DNA of 64,000 bases from Prorocentrum cordatum (Eukaryota; Sar; Dinophyceae; Prorocentrales; Prorocentraceae), in NCBI GenBank assembly GCA_963575745.1, contig CAUYUJ010009802.1, positions 58,738-122,737 on the forward strand. The letters run 5' to 3'. Both the position numbers and the translations under genes were made by a program. Positions 55,722 to 64,000 of this stretch are shown piece after piece (position 1 is the first letter of the stretch; every line of letters starts with the position of its first letter). Below the pieces are notes generated by a model. That model saw only the letters and a list, made by a program, of their open reading frames with translations. It was not told where the DNA came from and searched no databases.

Positions 55722-56212
55722 TCAGCCCCGCTTCGAGCGAAACCCTTTCGCAAACGCACCTGGAGAAGGCATCGAACAGGGCAAGGCTGTAGACTTCAGC
55801 GCCCAGGACTGCGCGCCGCGAGCGCCAGTAATGGGCAGCGAGTGCTTTTGTTCCTCCCCTGGATACACCTGCGACGAGTTCGCGTCGTGACGACCTGCGC
55901 GGTGGTCTCCGACACCGCGTGCATCCCTCAGCCTGGAACGACTGCGGCTCTTCGATAGCACGGATCGTTCGACGTCGGCCAATTCCAGGCCACTAGCGGC
56001 GCTCAACCTTGACTGCCGGCGCTGGGGTCGCCGCAGCGTCGACATGACACGAACCTGCTGCACAGCGATCCTGGCAGGGGCGCGCCCCTGGCGACAACGG
56101 GAATCCTCTGGCTCTTCCCCACGGCCAGGGGCCCCTCGGCCTTGGGAACTTGTGGGAGCCTCCGCTGGTGCTCCACTTGCTTGCTGGGCGCCGGTGCAGC
56201 TCCCGTACTTCC
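55722..56212 (-). other. Possible exon region downstream of a hairpin repeat
   Basis: The minus strand is open from 56318; after 'caggccgCAG|GAAG' (about 56212) it reads 'KYGSCTGAQQASGAPAEA', then basic/Ser-rich sequence such as 'RRPQRRQSRLSAASGLELAD'. The hairpin repeat (56234-56280) lies just upstream. It could be an exon of the Mei2-like gene (exons at 57.4-56.8 and 50.6 kb), but no family feature is visible. Confidence 0.25.
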
Positions 56213-56233
56213 TGCGGCCTGGGCCTCCTGGAC

Positions 56234-56280
56234 CTACACCGATCCTGGGCCAAGCGTGGGCCTGGCCGAGATCGGTGTAG
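56234..56280. repeat. Hairpin repeat, single copy
   Basis: ctacaccgatc (56234-56244) and its exact complement gatcggtgtag (56270-56280) flank 'ctgggccaagcgtgggcctg'-like sequence. Confidence 0.75.
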
Positions 56281-56289
56281 GCATAATCC

Positions 56290-56490
56290 GTCAGTGTCGA
56301 ATCGAATCGAATCGGCATGTGCGTCGGATGGATGGTATCGGCACGGAGTCGAAATCAAATCACATCGGATCGGCCCTGCCAGAATGCACAGCAGCGCCAT
56401 GCAAGCATCGGGCGGCGTCGGATCGCCGGGCACCAGACTCGAATCGCATCGAGCTGGCCAGGACTGATACGGAGTCGGATCGAAGGTACA
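56290..56490. repeat. ATCG-rich dispersed repeat, copy 2
   Basis: Partner of 10155-10345. It lies directly beside the hairpin repeat here but not there. Confidence 0.7.
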
Positions 56491-56805
56491 CTCAAAACTT
56501 CAGGTCAGAAATCTTCGGCTAAGAAATCGAGGCCCAGCTTCGCTGAATGTCTTAACCTCTTGCAAGATCCAGCTTTGGAGACTGGCTTTCTTGAGGCAGC
56601 GCGGCGACCGTCTCGCTGGTTGCGATACACACTTTCGCTGGTTGCGATCAAAATCTGGCGGAAGATCCGGGCAAGGATCCAAAGGTTTAGAAACTGGGTC
56701 AGCTTTTTGGAATTCGGAGTCGAAGTTTAATCAACTTTGAGACCCAGCTTGGCTGGGGGGTGCTTCTTAACAGACGATGGCAGTGTATAGCTGGCGCCAC
56801 CCGAC

Positions 56806-57044
56806 CTGGAGGAGGTCGCTCAGGCCTTCCTGCGGTGCGGGCCCCGAGAAGCCGCGGGAAGCGACGCCGCCCTCGTCGTCGTCGTGCTCTTCGTCGTCCT
56901 CCGTGTCCGCCCACTGGGGGGCGCTGGAGCCCTCCGCCTCCGGGCCCGCGTCCGTGGAGCTCCGGCTCATGCAGGGGCTGGAGCTGCTGCGGCGCAGGGC
57001 CGGGTCGCAAGCGGCGTCCTCCAGGGAGGCGCCAGCGACGCGGC
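56806..57044 (-). CDS. Candidate second exon of the Mei2-like gene
   Basis: Bounded by gtgCAG|GCC (acceptor, 57047-57045) and CTCCAG|GTCGG (donor, 56805). It reads 'ASLEDAACDPALRRSSSSPC', then 'MSRSSTDAGPEAEGSSAP', an acidic 'ADTEDDEEHDDDEGG' and 'PAPQEGLSDLLQ'. Arg-Arg-Ser-x-Ser and acidic blocks of this kind occur between the 'KNTFL' N-terminus and the RRM in dinoflagellate Mei2-like proteins I recall. Assignment to the RRM exons 6 kb downstream is inference from order and strand. Confidence 0.5.
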
Positions 57045-57059
57045 CTGCACCGGTCCCGG

Positions 57060-57121
57060 CCAGGCCGGCCAGGCTCATCATGGGCCCAGGCTCGGTGTGT
57101 GTATATATATATATGTATATG

Positions 57122-57172
<51 letters not shown>

Positions 57173-57250
57173 ACGCGCCCCTGGCTTGGCCAGAACAGCA
57201 TGTACACCGATCCTGGGCCCAGGATCGGCCCAGTCAGGATCGCTCTAAGT
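57060..57250. repeat. Hairpin repeat and (TA)n tract inside a candidate intron
   Basis: Contains the perfect palindrome gatcctgggcccaggatc (core of 57207-57228), a diverged partner at 57075-57105 and (TA)n at 57106-57170. Confidence 0.7.
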
Positions 57251-57275
57251 GTATGGTTGGTTACAGTTGACACCC

Positions 57276-57381
57276 TCCGATCCTCGGCCAGGCTGGCGAA
57301 CTCGAGAAAAGTGTTCTTGACTGTCACAATCGTCGTGTCGGTGTTCACAGTGTCGGACATGACACTGTGAGACATGACCAT
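57276..57381 (-). CDS. Candidate first exon of the Mei2-like gene
   Basis: Starts with ATG at 57381 and reads 'MVMSHSVMSDTVNTDTTIV' then 'TVKNTFLEFASLAEDRR', reaching an AGG|GTGTCA donor. The 'VKNTFLEF' block is a recurring N-terminal motif in dinoflagellate proteins, often ahead of a Mei2-like RRM (from memory, not searched). A ~230-base intron with a hairpin repeat and (TA)n separates it from the 57044-56806 exon. No promoter element is recognised. Confidence 0.5.
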
Positions 57382-57892
57382 GGCTGGCGGGTGCCCGCAG
57401 AAAAGGCGAGAGTAATGCAGCGTCGATGCTGCTAGAAACGTGTTCGGTCAGCAGGAGGACAACGACCACCCCACCAAAACCAAAAATGGCTGCGGATGAA
57501 GAGTTCGCCGGCCCACTGGGCCGAAGACGTGTTAAAAGGTTCCCACTCTTTGCTCCTGCACTTCTGCAATTCGCGCGCGCGTGGCGGCCCATTGCGGGTC
57601 CCGAGGGAGCAAGTCGCTGGCAAGCCACCGCCGCGGGATGCCAGAACTCCTGGGCGCGGCCCGAGAAGCCGCCGAGCGCCGAGCGGCCGCCACAATTACC
57701 CAAGCGGCCTCCAGGACGCGCTCCACACGGCCACTGGGGCTTCCCAGACTGCAAGATAACCTCCGACATGCTCCATGCAGGCTCCAAGACCGCCAGAAGA
57801 CGGCTACAAATGACCGCGCCCCCGAGAGGCCCAAATCGTTCAGAACAGAAGCTGCCGCACAGCTAATTTCGCGTCATCGCCTTTTCGGCTCT

Positions 57893-58045
57893 CTAGGTCA
57901 CCTACCTCCACGCTTCGCGTCCCGCGATGCGCGACGCGCGGTTATCTTCGCGCCAAGGCGATGCCGCCTTGGAGAACGGCGCCTCTCCAACCCAAACCGC
58001 GGTGCGCGAAGCGCGATTATCTTCGCGCCTCTCGGGGTGACCTAG
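57893..58045. mobile_element. GC-rich MITE-like element, copy with exact 10-bp ends
   Basis: Ends ctaggtcacc (57893-57902) and ggtgacctag (58036-58045), exactly complementary. Interior 'gcgcggttatcttcgcgcc' and 'gcgcgattatcttcgcgcc' form a direct repeat. Confidence 0.75.
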
Positions 58046-58049
58046 CTTC

Positions 58050-58205
58050 CGACCGCGAGGTCTCAAGAGGGCTCCAAGATCGCCCAAGATGGCTCCGAGT
58101 GGAACTGAGGAGGCCTCCTCCAAGAGGGGCCCGAAGACCTTCGCAGGGAGCCTCCCTCGGGCCCACAAGCATCTCCAAGCACACACAAGAGCCCCCTTCT
58201 TGGAC
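58050..58205. repeat. Short decamer-type stretch
   Basis: 'ctccaagatcgcccaagatg' and similar, between two MITE-like copies. Confidence 0.6.
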
Positions 58206-58252
58206 TTCCGAACCCTGGTGCGAGAGGGGGGTCGACCTCAACTGCCCATCAC

Positions 58253-58413
58253 CTAGATCGCCTGACATTGCGCGTCGCGCACCGCGATGCGCGCCGCGCG
58301 ATTATCTTCTCGCCATCACGCCCTCGCGCCACCTCCTTGGAGAAAGGCAGCCGCTCTGGCCTAGACCGCAACGCGCGAAGCGCGGTAATCTTCGACCCCC
58401 CGCGGGTGACCCA
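58253..58413. mobile_element. GC-rich MITE-like element, copy with diverged ends
   Basis: Interior matches the family ('gcgcgattatcttctcgcc', 'acgcgaagcgcggtaatctt'); ends ctagatcgcc and gggtgaccca pair only weakly. Confidence 0.6.
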
Positions 58414-58419
58414 TACAAC

Positions 58420-59490
58420 CAGGCAGGCGACTCTTGGTGGCCCCTTCGAAAAACAGGCGCGTGCGACCCTCAGACGGCCCTCTCCCAGCTTCGACGAGCC
58501 CCCAGCGACCCAGCCAGAGCAAGGCCACCAGTGGGGCGGAGGAAGCCGTCGTCGTCGGTCGGCACGACGTGGTCAGACGTCTGAGACACCAAAGGCTTGG
58601 CGCCCTCTCGCCAGCCACCGATTTGGAGGGCGAGGGCTTGCCGAGGAGAGCGAGGCCGAGCGAGGCCCGCCGAACCGCGAGGCTGGCCGTGCGCGCGGGA
58701 GCCGCCCTCGACAGCGGTGCCCCCTTGGTCTGCGGCTTCACGGGGGCTTCGGGTGGGCCTCACCCTGGCGAGCCGGCCAGTGCAGGGGGGACCCCCTGTC
58801 ACGCCTGGCGGGGTCGAGCACTGGAGCGCGTCGGTGTCTCGGACAAAGATGCAACTGCACTTCGCCGCCAGCCGCTCGAACCTTGCGCAAACCGCAAACC
58901 AACCGATGCATGCAGACAAGTTGGCCCGTGCACCAGTGCGTCAAACAAGCGCGGCCAGCTCGACCCCGAACCCGCGCCGAGCAACGCTGGTAGCGCGCAC
59001 CTGGAGAGCCACGTCTCGAACGCCTCGCGCATGAAGGAGACGAGGCCAGGACCGGGGCAGAGTCGGCCTGGCACAGATCAGGGACCCTCTGAGAGCCGGC
59101 GGTTGGGGAGAACGCAGGGGGCGCCGCGGCTGCTCCGGAGCCAACGCTCCAGAACGCTCTGAGTGCCCTGGGATGGAGCGATCTGTCCCAGCCCCATCTC
59201 CCCATCGCTCGGATGCCCATTCCCTGTGCATTTCTCGGCTTCCTGCGAGTGTTTTTTCGCAGGATGGTCAAGGGTGCTCCTCTATGGTCCTCGACGAGAA
59301 AAAATGCACACGTCCGAGCGACGCCAAGCTATAACCCCGCCCGGTAAAAGGTCACTCCCGCGAAGGGTCACCTGTAGCACGCGTTCCATAACCGATGGAG
59401 GCGGAGGCCCTCGGAGAGTCTGCGGGAGACTGGGCCGGAGGACGGCATTGACACACGAACCTGATCTCTGACCCCCATCGGATTCTCAAC
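58420..59490. other. No gene assigned
   Basis: Long GC-driven ORFs on both strands. A minus segment near 58.8-58.9 kb ('CSCIFVRDTDALQCSTPPG') is coding-like but isolated, with no boundary I can support. Confidence 0.4.
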
Positions 59491-59500
59491 CTAGCTACCC

Positions 59501-59666
59501 TAGGGCTCCCAACTTCGCGCTTCGCGCTGCGCGAAGCGCGAATAACTTCGCGCTCTCGCGCCGCCCTCCCAAAGGGAGAATAGGAGGACGAGGAGGAGGG
59601 GGAGAAGGAACGAGGACCGCGAAGCGCGAAGCGCGAATAACTTCGCGCCCTCGAGGGAGCCCTTGG
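59501..59666. mobile_element. GC-rich MITE-like element, copy with paired ends
   Basis: Ends tagggctccca (from 59501) and gagggagcccttgg (to 59666); gggctccc/gggagccc are exact complements although different in sequence from the ends of sister copies. Interior 'gcgcgaagcgcgaataactt' occurs twice. Confidence 0.75.
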
Positions 59667-59903
59667 CCTGAGGCTACCCCAATGCGCAACACGCAGCTCG
59701 TAGCGTGCTGACACGGAGCTCAACACGTAGACTGATCGAGTACGTTTGGCGCGATGCGTTCGCCAGAACGTGGGCCAAGATGTTGAGCCAACACGCAACG
59801 TATTGGCATGGACGTTTTGAACACGGCAAGTACTGCGTTTCGAAACAGGCGTATCGGGGCAGCTAAGGTTCTCAACTGTGGCCCTGGTCTCCTTCGCCTG
59901 GAC

Positions 59904-60000
59904 CCCCTTCAGCTTCTTGCTGAGGCGATTGACCTTGTCCAAGTCCCTCTGCAGCTCGCTAGTGTCCTGGGGCAGCCAGATGATTCCGACACCATCCTCC
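59904..60000 (-). CDS. Candidate coiled-coil exon
   Basis: Bounded by ggtcCAG|G (60003-60001) and a possible GT at 59903. It reads 'EDGVGIIWLPQDTSELQRD' then 'LDKVNRLSKKLKG', with heptad-like spacing of hydrophobic residues, suggesting a coiled coil. Family unknown. It probably follows the acidic exon at 60523-60226; the phase was not verified. Confidence 0.4.
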
Positions 60001-60225
60001 CTGGACCTCGTCCAGGGCGCGTTGTGACCAGGATCCCGAGCAGATCCTGGCGTGGCGACGAGGAGACCCCAAGGAGACCAAGAAAGGTGGGTACGAGGCA
60101 ATGGCATCGGCATCGGTGTGCCTGCACACGCCTCCAGATACGCTCGAAAGCAGTCCTGGACCTCCTGGGGCCCATCCTGCCGGGATGGGCCTCGGGAGGC
60201 CGCTGACAGTGGCCTTCCTTTCGCC

Positions 60226-60523
<298 letters not shown>

Positions 60524-60543
60524 CTGGACAGGGTTAGAGGGAA

Positions 60544-60693
60544 GAGAACTATGCACATGCACCGATTCTGGCCAGGCCCATCCTGAGCCCAGGATCGGTG
60601 CATACGCCCTCCTACCTTGGCCAGGAAGGCATATGCACCGATCCTGGGTCAAGGATGGGCCTTGCCAGGATCAGTGCATGTGCATAGTTCTCT
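60544..60693. repeat. 150-bp double hairpin element
   Basis: agagaactatgcacatgcac (60544-60563) and its exact complement (60674-60693) bound the element; pairing continues imperfectly to about 63 bp per arm. Each arm also contains its own small hairpin (accgat…atcggt), so a cruciform or multi-branched fold is possible. Confidence 0.85.
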
Positions 60694-60799
60694 TCGCCCG
60701 AAGGGTGCCGCGCACGTATGCGGAAGCCAGTGCAGCAGCGGAAACACGCTGGTAGCCTCACGAAGGGGCAGCGGCGCCGAGCACTGCGGAGCACCAGGT

Positions 60800-60920
60800 C
60801 GCCTTGGCCTCGCGCCCCATCGGGCCGCCGCCCCCCTGGGGCATGGCAGCTCCCCCGGCCCAGGCCGCAGCGCGCGAAGCGCGCCTCTCTCTGCGCCCCC
60901 GCGGGGTGGCTCAGGGGAGA
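60800..60920. mobile_element. GC-rich MITE-like element, degraded copy
   Basis: 'gcctcgcgccccatcgggcc', 'gcagcgcgcgaagcgcgcct' and 'gcggggtggctcagg' match family order; terminal repeats not resolved. Confidence 0.45.
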
Positions 60921-61673
60921 AGCCTCGAGTCGGCGGCGCGCGGGGGGGGGGAAAGCGAGAAGGAGACGGCCCTCTCAGAGAAGGCGGCGGGGCTTCTCGG
61001 ACGCCCTCCCGCCTCCTGAGAACTTCTCTGCGCCTTCGGCGGGAGCTCAGACGACTTCTCAGAAGGCCCGGGGACCTCCGAGCCTTCTGAGGAGGGGCCC
61101 GCCCCTTCTCGCTTCCCCCCTTCGCTCGCCGCCGATCGAAGGCTCTGCTCGTCTCTGCCGCTCGCCAGATGGGGGCCGCAGCTGCGCCTCACACGCACAC
61201 CGATCGCAACTCCTGGTCGGTGGTCCCTCGGCTCACCCCGCGCCCCTGGCCGGGCCCCCCACGGCCACGGCCCCGACCCCTGGCGCTGGTGCGCTTTCCC
61301 CCCTGCCTGGGGGGGGGGGACACATCGACGTGGCATCGGCGAGACGTCGCCGATGGATCGGCGACAAGCCCCCGATAGCGAAGCCGCGCTTTCCTTGGCT
61401 GGGCGTGCCATCGGGCCCCTACCGGCGATCCGTGGGCGATCCGGGGCCGCCGCGCCCCCCCCCCCCGGAGCACGTCCCCCGCTGCCGTTGCCCCCCTGGC
61501 GTTCGGGTCATAACTGGGCTCGCCGGCGGCCGCTCGGGGTCCATCTGGTCGCCCTCCGACGCCCCCTCGACGGGGCGCAGCCGCTGAAACGCACCCCGAG
61601 GCTGGAAAACCGCCGAGAGCCGACGGAAACGCCCGAGAGCCTCGTAGGTTACGAGCCTCGAACCTCGCGAACC
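60920..61673. other. No gene assigned
   Basis: GC-rich with ttctgag/cttctcag short repeats (60960-61100). Long ORFs on both strands without recognised domains. Confidence 0.4.
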
Positions 61674-61687
61674 TCACGAATCGCCGC

Positions 61688-61744
<57 letters not shown>

Positions 61745-61790
61745 GGCTGCCGTCCATCGCCATCTTGCTCTCCGTCTCCGTGCGGGTGGC
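61674..61790 (-). CDS. Candidate terminal exon ending in poly-Asp
   Basis: A minus-strand acceptor 'gcgcttgCAG|GCC' (61793-61791) is followed by 'ATRTETESKMAMDGSR', poly-Asp encoded by (GAC)n (61691-61742), 'DDDGGDS' and a TGA at 61674-61676. A 360-base TCC-rich tract lies upstream on this strand. Function unknown; the acidic tail resembles the 60.5-60.2 kb exon in style. Confidence 0.4.
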
Positions 61791-61819
61791 CTGCAAGCGC
61801 GCGCGCGCGCGGCTCGCAG

Positions 61820-62185
61820 GAGGAAAAGGAGGAGGAGGAGGAGGAGGAGGAGGAGGAGGAGGAGAATGAGGAGGAGGAGGACAAGGAGGAGGAGGAGGAG
61901 GAGGAGGAGATGGAGGAGATGGAGGAGGAGGAAAAGGAGGAGGAAGAGGAGGAGGAGGAGCGGGGGAGGAGGAGGAGGGAGGAGGAGGAGGAGGAGGAGG
62001 AGGAGGAGGATGAGGAGGAAGAGGAGGAGGAGGGGAGGAGGAGAGGAGGAGGAGGAGGAGGAGGAGGAGGAGGAGGAGGAGGAGGAGGAGGAGGAGGAGG
62101 AGGAGGAGGAAAGGGAGGGGGAGAAGGAGGAGGAGGAGGAGCAGCAGGAGGAGCAGGAGGGGGAGGAGGAGGAGGAAGAGGAAAA
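61820..62185. repeat. (GGA)n microsatellite
   Basis: About 360 bases of nearly pure purine on the plus strand. The long Glu- and Arg-rich ORFs here are artefacts. Confidence 0.95.
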
Positions 62186-62339
62186 AAAGAAGAAAGAAAT
62201 CCGCCGATCCGGCGTGTGAGTTTCAAAGACCCTCAGAACAGCCTGCGCCTCAATTCCTGCGCTTCAGCTCTACTGGGGGGTGGGTGCCGGGGTGGCTCTG
62301 CCAGTTGGGGGGGGGGGCGATTTAATTCCCGGAGCGGAA

Positions 62340-62890
62340 TGGAAGCTCCAGCTCACTCCAGGACGGCCCCCTCGCCCAGGAGGGCCCCAACATGGGCCAA
62401 GAGGGCCCCGAGATGCCGAACGATCGCTACAAGACGCCCAACATGTCCCCAAGACGGCTCCAGGAGCCTTCAACATGCCCTCAAAAACCCTGAAAAAGGC
62501 CTCTCAAAGAAGGCCCAAAGAAGCAACAAATGTCCCATTCCCGAAGGAAAACGTACAATTTTAGCAGATTCGCCTCTTGGCTCTTCAGAGCGTCGCACAC
62601 GCCCTAAGAGAGCCCCATAACGGCCCAAGAAGCCGCCAAAAGGGCTCCAAGACGGCCCAAGAAGGGCCCAAGATTGCCCAGGAGGCTCCCGGAAAGGCCC
62701 AAGAGGCGCCTGAGAGGGCGCCAAAACGGCGGAAGAAATGCCGAATACGGCTCAAAAAGCCCCCAGCAGGCCCCCAGAGGCCCCCAAGAGGCCTGAAGAG
62801 GCCCCAAGACGCTTCCAAGAGGCTCCGACAAGGCCCCCTGAAGCCCCCTGAAAGGCCCCAGAAGTTTCAAACAATGCATCCATGACGTCT
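62340..62890. repeat. Degenerate decamer array with satellite-like core
   Basis: Decamer blocks ('gggccccaacatgggcc', 'ccaagacggccca') surround a core 'ccgaaggaaaacgtacaatt' at about 62542-62562, which in reverse resembles the core of the 385-bp satellite at 14-15.7 kb. Confidence 0.7.
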
Positions 62891-63294
62891 TCTAGAGGCC
62901 TCCAAGCTGCCTCCAAGACTAACCGGCCCCAGTGCTTCCACGACGCTTACGTCTGAACACAAGCGCTGCAATACAACAAGTTCTTCGACGCTTTCACACC
63001 TTCTCCTGTCTTCGGTGTTTTTCACATCCATGACCTCACGAGGGCCCGCAGAGGACCGCGCGAGGGCCCCCCAGAGACCCCCAAAACACCATGGTTCCCA
63101 GCAGAGACCGGTGATGCACAAGGCTCCATACAGAAGTGTGACGCAGACAGCTCTAGCACAATTTTTTTCGGAGAGTGCACCAAATTGGCGAAGTGTCAAC
63201 CCAAAGAGGGCCAACGCTTGCCCCCCCAAAAAACTGTCCAACAACCGCCGAACATTTCCAACAACCGCCGAAAATCTCCTCACCCTCGCCATGC

Positions 63295-63455
63295 TCCTCC
63301 TTCTCCCCCTCCCCCTCTTCCACTTCCCGCTCCCTCCTGCTCCTCCTCATTCTCAGCATCCTGCTACTCCCGCCCCTCCCCCCGCCCCCCCACCTTATCA
63401 TGATCCTTCTCCTCCTCCTCCTCCTCCTCCTCCTCCTCCTCCTCCTCCTCATTCT
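63295..63455. repeat. (TCC)n-rich tract
   Basis: Pyrimidine-rich on the plus strand, ending 63455, just past the LINE C-terminus. Confidence 0.9.
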
Positions 63456-63467
63456 ACTCCAGCGATC

Positions 63468-64000
63468 TCACGGGCGCCCGCGCGGCCCCGCGCCGCCCAC
63501 GAGGCAGGAAGGAAGCCTCAGGGCGCGTCGCGAGGCGGACACGGCCGCTGCGTTTTTGTTGTACTGGTCGACGACGCTGTCCACGACCCTGAGCTCGGAG
63601 GTGGAGCTCTGGCTGTTCTGGATGCGGAGGAAGTTGTACGTCTTGAAGGCCACCGCCATGCGCGCGATGGCGTGTCTGATGTCGTTCTCGCCGTCGTGGA
63701 CTTCACCATTGAAGCCCATGCGCGTGAGGATGTGTGCGGAAACCACTCCACGCGGCTGGCATAGGTGTGACCACAGTCGCGGGCATGTGAGGTAGTGTGC
63801 GATGTCGTCGATGTTGAGCTTGCTCTCGCTGCACGGGCAGCCAAGCAGGCATTGGAGCTTGTGCGGGTTGACGTGCATGCGGTAGCTGGTTGTCCAGGCC
63901 CCTGCCAGCGTCTTGAGCGTGGGCCATGACTTTGACGGAGGTTCTCGAGCGAGGTGGCGGCGAAGTGTAGCCCATTGGGCGGCGAGCGAAGTAGGCGGGG
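63468..64000 (-). pseudogene. Second LINE: C-terminal zinc knuckle region, partial
   Basis: Runs off the right edge. One minus frame reads 'SWPTLKTLAGAWTTSYRMH' and 'NPHKLQCLLGCPC', then 'DDIAHYLTCPRLW', a Cys-x3-Cys…His-x4-Cys knuckle placed as in LINE C-termini, then 'RHAIARMAVAFKTYNFLRI'. It differs clearly from the LINE at 1-4.7 kb. Only the last ~170 residues are in view, so activity cannot be judged. Confidence 0.75.

Noticed and set aside
61690-62230. Poly-Glu, poly-Arg and poly-Pro ORFs over (GGA)n
   Set aside because: Microsatellite translation; only the short exon at 61674-61790 has an acceptor, non-repeat residues and a stop.

Overview
The window looks like nuclear DNA from a dinoflagellate (inference, about 0.8 sure; no species can be named). 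The grounds are GC-rich, very repeat-dense sequence with many microsatellites, degenerate decamer arrays reading as Gly-Pro-Leu or Pro-Gln-Lys in translation, retroelement proteins of types I know from dinoflagellate genomes, and short exons including a Mei2-like RNA-binding domain and a 'VKNTFLEF' N-terminus. I see no bacterial operon, rRNA, tRNA or CRISPR array.

Layout. 1-4.7 kb: a decayed LINE (endonuclease, reverse transcriptase, C-terminal zinc knuckle, possible RNase H tail). 4.8-5.4 kb: last exons of a small unknown gene. 5.7-10.7 kb: microsatellites, a ~90-bp repeat in two opposing arrays, one candidate terminal exon, and dispersed repeats. 10.7-20.4 kb: a tetranucleotide (CATA)n array split by an 8.35-kb tyrosine-recombinase retrotransposon. 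Its order is transmembrane ORF, Gag-like, RT, RNase H, recombinase, and it carries what I read as PAT/Ngaro-type split direct repeats. A 385-387-bp satellite has grown inside its RNase H domain. 20.6-27.3 kb: composite repeats, decamer arrays and a ~65-bp palindromic repeat array. 27.35-30.3 kb: a long unrecognised coding locus with Cys-rich motifs, broken by frame changes. 30.3-44.1 kb: a composite repeat interrupted by a 9.35-kb Ty1/copia element (32733-42079) with apparently identical 189-bp LTRs and an extra methyltransferase-like domain. 44.1-46.4 kb: mostly gene-free. 46.5-62 kb: candidate exons of several host genes, mixed with hairpin elements and MITE-like repeats. One gene supplies a Mei2-like RRM split between 50.5 and 46.9 kb. 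63.5-64 kb: the C-terminus of a second LINE.

Every coding feature I can support, host and transposon alike, lies on the minus strand. This fits the unidirectional gene arrays known in dinoflagellates. Most transposon ORFs carry frameshifts, several at homopolymers or dinucleotide runs, so either real decay or assembly error could explain them. Exon boundaries are inferred from reading frame and AG/GT context only and need transcript support.
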